Shown: piece after piece, positions 55,469-64,000 of the stretch | Layout of the letters: every line of letters starts with the position of its first letter | Numbering within the stretch: the first letter of the stretch is position 1 | NCBI RefSeq assembly: GCF_050003625.1 | Contig: NC_134400.1 | Location: 65,027,011-65,091,010 of the forward strand | Source: Haematobia irritans | Lineage: Eukaryota; Arthropoda; Insecta; Diptera; Muscidae | Length of the DNA: 64,000 bases | Reading direction: 5' to 3' | Made by a program: the position numbers and the translations under genes | The notes under the pieces: generated by a model | What the model was told of the DNA's origin: nothing | Database searches by the model: none | The model's input: the letters and a program-made list of their open reading frames with translations, nothing else

Positions 55469-56349
55469 CTAATTGTTAATACTGCAGGCTATTTTTTCAA
55501 GCAACTCCATTTTTCGTTGGGATCGTTTTTCCTTTGCTTCTAGTATTTTAAGTACTGATGAATGATATGTTTTCCTTTCTTCGGCCATTTCCTCCAATAT
55601 CTTAATGGCGGAACTTCTTCCTTTTTTACCTTTTTTTGGCTTTGACTCTATTGAGAGATAGAATTTCTTAAAAATAACTACTTAAAACTCGGATATAAAT
55701 TCGGTTATTACCATCTTGAAGAGATTTTTCGTTTTTTGAATGGGTTGTCACATCTTCATCTGTATAAAATGGAAACAAAAGTATTTTAAAAAATTGGTTT
55801 GGATTAATCGTTGGTTTGGATTAAACTTTGACGGTAAAGACGGTTTAAACCAATGAAAACGAACTAACCTAAATCGCTAGAGTTGTCAGCAGCAAAAAGA
55901 TCTCTTTCAGGGCTTTCGATAATTGATTCGCTATCCAAAACAAAATCTGGTTTAATACATTTTTTGTTACCCAAAATACTTTCGAGTTCAAGTTGATACG
56001 GACATTGTTGTTTATTGCGGCCCGTCAATGAATTGTTCAACTTCACTTTCTTAAATTGCCGTTCCAAAGCCCTGAACTTTATTTCCACTTGGTCTGGAGT
56101 AAATTGGTAACTGCAAGAATTTGGCAATGTGACGCAAATATTTTTTAAAAATATTTTATTAATTTACCCATGTTGCTCCAAATGTTCCGCAATTACTTGC
56201 CATAACCTCCTTTTACTTTTTAAATAAAAAGTTTTACCGACATTGGGAAGAAGCTCCTCTAGCTTCGCCAGCAACAATTTTGTTGGAGCTTCGAACCACA
56301 TTTGCCTTCCGCTCGTGGCAAATTGGGGAAAACCAATCTCATTTTCCAT
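55469..56349 (-). CDS. Myb/SANT-like accessory protein of the Harbinger element, four exons
   Basis: Minus-strand spliced model 56349-56168, 56110-55869, 55759-55712, 55647-55469: 651 nt, 216 residues, GT-AG junctions, phases agree. It starts MENEIGFPQFATSGRQMWFE. Residues of about 20-100 (PTKLLLAKLEELLPNVGKTF, KSKRRLWQVIAEHLEQHGYQ, FTPDQVEIKFRALERQFKKV) match the trihelix/Myb-like DNA-binding fold with its spaced Trp and hydrophobic residues. The middle is acidic. The C-terminus is a basic, helical, probably coiled segment (SAIKILEEMAEERKTYHSSV, LKILEAKEKRSQRKMELLE). PIF/Harbinger elements normally carry such a second gene, whose product brings the transposase to the nucleus and the element ends (known biology). 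It is convergent with the transposase gene, 173 bp apart. Confidence 0.88.
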
Positions 56350-56427
56350 CGCAAAAATATTTTCTAAGTTTCCTGAAAAAAAAAACGTGCAAACTTCAAA
56401 ATAATTGCAAAAAAATATTTATCTTAC

Positions 56428-57013
<586 letters not shown>

Positions 57014-58287
57014 TTGATAAAGGGGTTGTTACAAATTGCATCAGCGCCTAGGTTGTATGGTTTACCTAAAATCCATAAGGAAGACTACCCGTTAAGGCCC
57101 ATATGCTCCTCAATAAACGCACCTGCAGCGGGATTGAATAAATATCTGGTGAATGTTTTAAAAAACTTGACCAAAAACTCCAAATATAACGTGAGAGACT
57201 CGAGACAATTTAGAGATAAGATAAAAAACTTGACAATCAAAAATGACGAAAAACTAATCTCCTTCGACGTGGTATCGCTCTTCCCCAGCGTACCAGTAGA
57301 CCTCGCCATTAAAATAATAGAAGAAAGATGGGACGAAATTAAGATGCACACAGACATGACAAAGAATTTATTTATTAAAGTATTAAAATTTTGTATAATA
57401 GATAATAGATACTTCCAATATGACAACAAAATATATAAACAGAAAAAAGGATTACCGATGGGATCACCAGCCTCCCCAATTGGAGCAGACATTCTTATGG
57501 AAAAACTACTGGACGAAAGCTTGAAAACCTTGTACATAAACCTAAGGTAATAACAAAATACGTCGACGACTTATTTGCAATCATTAAGGAAACAGAAATC
57601 GAACGAACGTTGGCAGTACTCAACAACTTCCACAACAGTATCAAATTCACTATGGAACTAGAAGAAACCCAAAAATTACCGTATCTGGATATAATGAAAA
57701 TAAAAAATGGAGAAAATCTATTGATGGATTGGTATCAAAAAAACACGGCGTCGGGCAGTATTATGAATTTCTTTTCCAAGCATCCAAAAAGAATAATCTT
57801 GAATACTGCCCAAAACCTAATTCATAGAGTACTGTCCATAAGTGACCAAAGATTCCATCAGAAGAACAAGAAGAAACTACAAAGTATGCTGGAAGAGAAC
57901 AATTTCCCGAAGAAACTTAGTAGGGAGTTAATAGCTGATTTTAAACCACGTACAGAGAAACTGTACAATGACAAGCAGCAAAAACCTTACAGATCATTAC
58001 TGTATGTACCGGAAAGGATATCAAAATCCAACATTTTTGACAGGAACAAATACAACTTAGCGCATAAGTCAAACAACACGTTGAAATTGTTTACCAACAC
58101 CAAAGACAAAATCCAAAAGGAAGAAACACCGAACGTTATTTATGAAATTCCATGTGAAGGAAATTCTTCAGAAAAATGTGAAATGGTCTACATCGGAACC
58201 ACAAAAAATAAATTAAAAACAAGAATAGCAGGCCACAAATCAGATATAAAAAATCGTAACAATCAAAAATTCCAAAAACAGCATTAG
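57014..58287 (+). pseudogene. Penelope-like element reverse transcriptase and GIY-YIG endonuclease
   Basis: Plus-strand PLE protein with one frameshift near 57520. RT blocks: APRLYGLPKIHKEDYPLRPI, SFDVVSLFPSVPVDLA, GLPMGSPASPIGADILME and, after the shift, active-site KYVDDLFAI. Then FTMELEETQKLPYLDIMK, and the C-terminal endonuclease VIYEIPCEGNSSEKCEMVYI with YIGTTKNKLKTRIAGHKSD. RT plus GIY-YIG is diagnostic for Penelope-like elements. The upstream N-terminal portion (as at 50616) is missing. The stop is at 58287. The 3' flank repeats the sequence seen at 50340-50440 in reverse. Apart from the frameshift and the 5' loss it is well preserved. Confidence 0.92.
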
Positions 58288-58401
58288 CAACCCACTGTGC
58301 AACAACCAGTCATCAACCAAACTTCAATAATGTACGCATATTGCAACAAGAAAGCAATAACAACAAAAGGTACATATTAAAAACGGACACAGACAGCATA
58401 G

Positions 58402-58850
<449 letters not shown>

Positions 58851-59715
58851 CGCAGCGTACCGGCTCAAATCGGTACCCTACGTTATTCATAGTTAGCCCC
58901 GTTAGTTAGTTACCCCGTATGGTACAATATCAATACCGAATGGTACAGGCGGTACGCAAAGCATGAAAGTACCATTCGGCATTATGAAAGTACCAATATG
59001 GTATTGAAAATAATACCTAAGCGGTACTATTATTTATACCATAAAGTTATTGATGTATAAACAGTGCGGTATTACCAAATAATACCTAAATGGTATTGGT
59101 TTAATAATATTTAGTTTAATAAAACACACGTAAAATGTCTTTGTTACGTACTTCATTTAATACATAACATACATACAAAAACCTAGTCATTTCTTCATGC
59201 AATGTGTTTCTCCCAATTCAGCTCCATGTCGCAATTCAGGCACTGCATCACTCAAGTCATTTCTTCATGCAAAGTTTTTCTCCCAATTCAGCTCCATGTC
59301 GCAATTCAGGCACTGCATCCCTTAAGTCGTCTGTTGTTGTATTTGGAAGGATTTTTTATGTCAGTTGCGCATCTAATTAAAGGATGATCGAGTTAGAAAA
59401 CATAAATAATGCTAAAAAATATTATACTTACCTATACTTCGCTATATTCACTGAATTCATTTAATATTCGTCATTTTATCCCTAACTATTGCTATTTAGA
59501 AGCCGCATGAAAAAAAAAACTAAACTACCAAGGCGACCAATTACAATTGGTCGAAACGTCTACATATCATGTGTTACGGCGTTGTGATAGCTAATACCAC
59601 AATAATACCGGATGCAAATGATTTGATACAAAGTGGTACCAAAATTAAAAGGTAACGTGAATCAATTTATTAGTACCAAACGGTAATGGCCACATACCGC
59701 CTTTTTTCTACCAGT
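58851..59715 (+). mobile_element. MITE family T, copy T3
   Basis: Matches T1/T2 from about cggctcaaatcggtacc to ttttttctaccagtg. The left terminal repeat is replaced or lost. The right end runs straight into the SINE without a TA. It carries an internal 70-bp tandem duplication (59186-59325) absent from the other copies. Confidence 0.8.
59186..59325 (+). repeat. 70-bp direct tandem duplication inside T3
   Basis: gtcatttcttcatgcaa at 59186 recurs at 59256, with two close copies of the segment between. Confidence 0.9.
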
Positions 59716-59876
59716 GAACCACTTAGAGAAGCTTTGAAACACTCAGAAATGTCACCAGCGTTACTGAGGTGGGTAATCCACCGCTGAAAAAGTTTTTGGT
59801 GTTCGGTCGAAGCAGGAATCGAACCCACGACCTTGTGTATGCAAGGCGGGCATGCTAACCATTGCACCACGGTGGC
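59716..59876 (-). mobile_element. tRNA-derived SINE, second copy (3'-truncated)
   Basis: Minus-strand head gccaccgtggtgcaatggtt, box B-like gggttcgattcctgc, then the same body as the SINE at 1602-1897. It ends at ctaagtggttcactgg, where T3 starts; the LINE-like tail is missing. The tRNA-like part is better kept than in the first copy. Confidence 0.85.
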
Positions 59877-59927
59877 TTTATGTTATTACGTTACTAAATT
59901 ATGTTAAATTGATGTTTTCTTTGCGGT

Positions 59928-61490
59928 TTGCCTCCCGATTTGTATAAAAAATTGCCCGCTGGAAAAATAAAACAAGCCAATATATGTAAGTCTACCTTTC
60001 ACGTGATGGTGTGTTTTAAATGTAACAAGGGGGTTTCTTATTGCAAGTTAGATCCAGCAATGGAAAACCGGCGAGCTTTGGAGTCGACCGGAGACTCCAA
60101 TGTAGGCAAGAAATCACCGGAATTACAGAACCAATTATGTTCTTAAAGCGTGATGGGGTTAGTATTAAACATGATGTACCAAAAACACTACACCAAAGGA
60201 AGATGGAATATGAAGCAGCGAGGGCTCGTTTTTTTGGAACATTAGAAAAGGAAAAAACACGTAAATATAAGAAATTAGCAAGGCAACGATATAAAGATTT
60301 TAAAATAAGAAGTATGAGGAAAAAATGGTGGATACAATTATAACATCGGAGGGTGATAATCGATTTTCGCGAAGACTCAAGTTGCGGGAAAAGAGATAAT
60401 GGCATTGTTGGATTCGGAATGGAGAAAAATATATTGAAGATGAAGAATGGGAAAATAGAGACTGCAAATGGAGGAAGTGCAAATGTTTATGGTATCATTA
60501 CGTTGGCAGTGCAATGGGAGGATAAGACGAAGGAGCTCGACTTTCTTATAGTTCCAGATTTACAACAAGAATTTTACTTCGGGGTCGACTTCAGGAGGGT
60601 ATTCAATCTTTCAGTGGTGGGTGGCTCTAAACTAAGTCCAGAAATAGTAAAATACCCTATATCTGAGATCAGACAATACCCCTTTTTCAGACTCAAGTCA
60701 TCATCCTCTAACTGAATCGCAGCAGGAACATTTGCAGCGTGTGAAAGCTTTGTTTCCATCGTTCGCAATACGTGGTCTCGCCGTACAGACTTGGAAAGGC
60801 AAATTATTGAAGTTGTTGACGAAAATCTTCCCATAAAACAGAGACACTATCCTGTCTACCCCGTCATACAGAAGCTCCTATATGCTTCTATGCTAGTTGG
60901 AAGTCATAGAGGAGAGCAACAGTAGCTGGAGTTCTCCTGTTACACTGCTACGGAAGGGTGACAAAAATAGGCTATGTTTAGACGCTCATAAAGTGAATGC
61001 TCGAAAGAAAACGGATGCCTACCCCCTACTCCATATTGAGGGTATATTAAGCCGATTGCAAGACACTAATTTTATCTCCGCAATCGATCCAAAAGATGCT
61101 TTCTGGCAGATCCCACTAGAAGAGAAATCGAAGGAAATGACCGCATTTACCGTCCCTGGGCGGCCGTTATAGCAATACACGGTAATACCCTTTGGGGTAT
61201 GTAATGCAGCCCAGAGGATGTGTAGGTTAATGAATAATGCGGCCCAATGTATTCGTCTACCCCGATGATCTTCTAGTGTGTTCTGCCACCTTTGAATAGC
61301 ATATGATATTATTGGCTGACGTTGCGAGGTGTCTTAATAGAGCGAAATTAACAAATAATGTGGAGAAGAGTAAATTCTTCTATCGGGAGATGAAGTACCT
61401 GGGGTCTGTTGTTGGTAATGATTCTATTCGGACGGATAGTCAAAAGGTCCAAGCCGTAGCCGATTTACCTGAGCCGAAATCTCATTTCAT
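59928..61490 (+). pseudogene. Ty3/Gypsy-type pol remnant (protease-RT)
   Basis: Plus-strand decayed LTR-retrotransposon pol without visible LTRs. 60353-60715 resembles the protease-to-RT spacer (KIETANGGSANVYGIITL, LDFLIVPDLQQEFYFGVDF). 60897-61172 is RT (VIEESNSSWSSPVTLLRK, RLCLDAHKVNARKKTDAYPL, ISAIDPKDAFWQIPL, TAFTVPGRPL). The block around 61190-61300 keeps FGVCNAAQRMCR, and the active-site region is garbled (near VYPDD). 61303-61548 continues LADVARCLNRAKLTNNVEKS and MKYLGSVVGND. Many frame changes. The stretch 59928-60343 upstream, with one Cys-rich patch (CFKCNKGVSYC), is not confidently assigned. Related wording occurs in Gypsy elements of insects (recalled). Confidence 0.85.
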
Positions 61491-62017
61491 TTTATTGCGT
61501 ACCTATACAACAAGATTAAAATCTTATAATTACAGTACAGGATTCTAAATGTTAAAACATCTCCGACTTAAGTATATACAATAATTAAATTTTAAAGATA
61601 AAAGAAAAAATAAAAATTTCAATAAATAAAATAAAAATTAATATTAATATTAACGAAAAAATGAAGAAAATTACTTTTAATATTCAAATCCATTGCATTC
61701 TTGATGATTGAAATTGTGAGTCAATATCTACAAGCAAACTTTTAATATTAAATATTCTCATTGTGAAATAAATTTTGAATACTCTTCTTAAAAGATGATG
61801 CGTTGCTGATGCATTGTACATCGGGTGGTAGAGAGTTCCAGAGACGTATCGTGTCAATAAAGAACTGCCATTCGGATACAAGACTTGTCCTTCTAAAGGG
61901 TATTATATTCCTATACCTATCAGATCTGGTAAACCGAATTGTATCATAGAGATAGCTTGGTTTTTGTCTGTAAATCAATTTATGTAGAAATACTAACGAT
62001 TTGACATTAAGCAGGTA

Positions 62018-62950
62018 AAGGGTGATTCTTTTGAGGTTAGGATTTTCATGCATTAGTATTTGACAGATCACGTGGGATTTCAGACATGGTGTCAAAGAGA
62101 AAGATGCTCAGTATGCTTTGACATTTCATCATGAATAGACTTACTAACGAGCAACGCTTGCAAATCATTGAATTTTATTACCAAAATCAGTGTTCGGTTC
62201 GAAATGTGTTTATCGACAAATTTTGTTCAGCGATGAGGCTCATTTCTGGTTGAATGGCTACGTAAATAAGCAAAATTGCCGCATTTGGAGTGAAGAGCAA
62301 CCAGAAGCCGTTCAAGAACTGCCCATGCATCCCGAAAAATGCACTGTTTGGTGTGGTTTGTACGCTGGTGGAATCATTGGACCGTATTTTTTCAAAGATG
62401 CTGTTGGACGCAACGTTACGGTGAATGGCGATCGCTATCGTTCGATGCTAACAAACTTTTTGTTGCCAAAAATGGAAGAACTGAACTTGGTTGACATGTG
62501 GTTTCAACAAGATGGCGCTACATGCCACACAGCTCGCGATTCTATGGCCATTTTGAGGGAAAACTTCGGAGAACAATTCATCTCAAGAAATGGACCGGTA
62601 AGTTGGCCACCAAGATCATGCGATTTGACGCCTTTAGACTATTTTTTGTGGGGCTACGTCAAGTCTAAAGTCTACAGAAATAAGCCAGCAACTATTCCAG
62701 CTTTGGAAGACAACATTTCCGAAGAAATTCGGGCTATTCCGGCCGAAATGCTCGAAAAAGTTTCCCAAAATTGGACTTTCCGAATGGACCACCTAAGACG
62801 CAGCCGCGGTCAACATTTAAATGAAATTATCTTCAAAAAGTAAATGTCATGGACCAATCTAACGTTTCAAATAAAGAACCGATGAGATTTTGCAAATTTT
62901 ATGCGTTTTTTTTTTTAAAAAAGTTATCAAGCTCTTAACAAATCACCCTT
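62018..62950 (+). mobile_element. Mariner/Tc1-like element copy 3 (933 bp)
   Basis: Ends aagggtgattc and aatcaccctt, flanked by TA (62016-62017 and 62951-62952), inserted in LINE-H. Same family as copies 1 and 2 but with a different internal deletion point (aatcagtgttcggttcgaaatg retained before the join), although the total length is the same. Confidence 0.95.
62190..62843 (+). pseudogene. Mariner transposase catalytic-half remnant (copy 3)
   Basis: 217 open codons, VYRQILFSDEAHFWLNGYVN to HLNEIIFKK, with the three catalytic-type Asp blocks as in the other copies (WFQQDGATCHTA, WPPRSCDLTPLDYFLWG). The N-terminal start (ATG about 62132, MNRLTNEQRLQIIEFYYQNQ) continues a little further here (CSVRN) than in copies 1 and 2 before the deletion, and is out of frame with the catalytic half. 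It lacks most of the DNA-binding domain. Confidence 0.9.
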
Positions 62951-63950
62951 TATTAAAACTAAAGCCAAAGAGGGAGTCTGTAACATGCGAAACATGATCG
63001 GTCCTGCGTAACCCATACAGATAACGAACTATACTATTGAAAGCCACGTTAAGTCTATTTTTGCTCACGGTATCAAAAGACTTTTCGCCAGGAGAAGTCG
63101 AATATTGACTGGTGTGTAGTAATGAGTAACCCATAAAGAACGTAGTTTAGCATATGTCTGTCCAACGACCGTGTTTACATGACTGGACCAACTCAAAGTT
63201 CTATTGAATATCACTCCTAAATTCTTAGCACTAGTGACTACATCGATTTTCTGACCATCAATCATAATCGACAAAGATAACCATCTATTCTTGTGTATAA
63301 TCAAACATTTACCCCCATATTCATAAAAGTTAACGTACACTTTAAACATACTATTACCATATAAATTCATTCGATAAACTATCAGTAAATTATTATGAAT
63401 ATCGGTATTAGACTTTAGTGGATTTAGTAGCAGACCATTGGCCCTTGCCTATCGAAACACACGATCAAGGTCGTGGTTAAGTTTCCCCAAACACTCACTA
63501 GCATCAACTACTGGACTACTTAAAAAGATTTGTATGTCATCTGCATACATAAGCATCTGACTATGGACTATTTCAAGACGGAGGTCATTAGCGTACATGC
63601 AAAATAATAGAGGTCCAATTATAGAACCCCTTTCGTAACTGGTAATGGCAATGAAAAAGAATCTCCGGTGTAAACCGTCTGTAACCGATTGTTAAGATAG
63701 GAAGTAATAAGAGAGGTAGCAGTAGGTGAGAAATTGAAAAATCTTTAAAGTTTCGGACATAACATTGTGTGATCAACAGTATCGAAAGCCTTTGAGCGAT
63801 CTAAGATGGCAAGAAAACGAACATGGTTCTCATCAATATTTCTCCTAATTGATTCTGAAACTTCGATCAGTGCACTCACACAACTGTGATCTCTGCTGAA
63901 ACTGGACTGCCTTTCAGATAACAAGTTACAACGAAGAAGATAATCATGTA

Positions 63951-64000
63951 CGAGGGCGGTTCGGAAACTTCTTAGCCTATCTATGAAAGAGAATAGTTAG
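63951..64000 (+). mobile_element. Mariner-like end at window edge
   Basis: After TA (63949-63950), cgagggcggttcggaaactt cttagcctatc matches the fragment at 47755. It interrupts LINE-H and continues beyond the window. Confidence 0.65.

Larger units (their letters stand above)
61684..63950 (-). pseudogene. LINE-H reverse transcriptase (Jockey/CR1-type), broken
   Basis: Minus-strand non-LTR RT split by mariner 3. From the right: FLAILDRSKAFDTVDHTML (about 63770-63830), then frame changes, and RT YADD region near 63540-63560 (QMLMYADDIQIFLSS). 63065-63370 has SIMIDGQKIDVVTSAKNLGV and NRTLSWSSHVNTVVGQTYAK. 62943-63134 has RLNVAFNSIVRYLYGLRRTD and HVSHVTDSLFGFSFN. After mariner 3, 61748-62010 holds the C-terminus: VKSLVFLHKLIYRQKPSYLY, RNIIPFRRTSLVSEWQFFID and RLWNSLPPDVQCISNASSFK, ending at 61748. 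The right part is cut by a mariner-like end at 63951. The 3' boundary is near 61560-61680 in A-rich sequence. There are several frameshifts. Confidence 0.85.

Noticed and set aside
59928..60146. piggyBac transposase C-terminus suggested by a Cys-rich patch (CFKCNKGVSYC)
   Set aside because: One patch is not enough; no DDE-domain residues nearby support it, and the downstream sequence is Gypsy-like.

Overview
This window looks like insect DNA, most likely from a higher fly (Diptera, probably a calyptrate). That rests on the transposon mix (Jockey/I/LOA-type LINEs, Penelope, Copia, Gypsy, mariner, PIF/Harbinger, hAT and piggyBac-type elements), introns in the one intact transposase, and a repeat with TATACCC ends that I recall from fly genomes. 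I found no ordinary host gene. The only host-derived coding sequence is a wrecked processed copy of ribosomal protein S16. Everything else assignable is mobile DNA, much of it nested.

Layout. 1-3550: a Jockey/CR1-type LINE on the minus strand, split by a tRNA-derived SINE and joined at about 2.5 kb to an inverted 5' (ORF1) piece. 3592-4632: two abutting short DNA transposons (K1, then the Harbinger-type MITE H1). 4707-8175: a nearly complete (CAA)n-tailed LINE (LINE-B). 8206-9682: TA-flanked MITE T1 carrying K2. 9959-42860: a nest built inside one minus-strand Copia element. The Copia LTR/primer site and gag lie at 42.1-42.9 kb, protease-integrase at 25.2-26.6 kb, and an RT scrap at 20.19-20.41 kb. 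Between them are LINE-D (which holds LINE-C, mariner 1, K3 and a tail-only insertion), LINE-E (which holds MITE H2), and repeat X2 (which holds LINE-F, itself holding a piggyBac-type element, LINE-G and mariner 2). Many layers can be proved from target-site duplications.

42.9-49.6 kb: X3; T2 containing repeat R and a hAT-type MITE; the RpS16 pseudogene; X1. 50.2-51.2 kb and 57.0-58.4 kb: Penelope-like pieces. 53.6-56.4 kb: a two-gene PIF/Harbinger unit, with a DDE transposase and a convergent Myb/SANT-like gene, both with introns and both open. 58.85-59.88 kb: T3 fused to a second SINE. 59.9-61.5 kb: decayed Gypsy. 61.7-63.95 kb: a minus-strand LINE cut by mariner 3 and by another mariner end at the window edge.

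How the parts relate. LINE-D, -E, -F and -G are one RNase H-bearing family. LINE-G (31332-36362) keeps both ORFs open, has a 10-bp target duplication and sits inside another member of its own family, so it is probably among the youngest insertions. The SINE at 1602-1897 ends in the same roughly 70 bp and the same (CCTAA)n tail as that LINE family, which points to a LINE/SINE partnership. Coordinates of degenerate repeat ends are approximate unless a target duplication is given. All family names come from motif recognition by eye, not from a database search.
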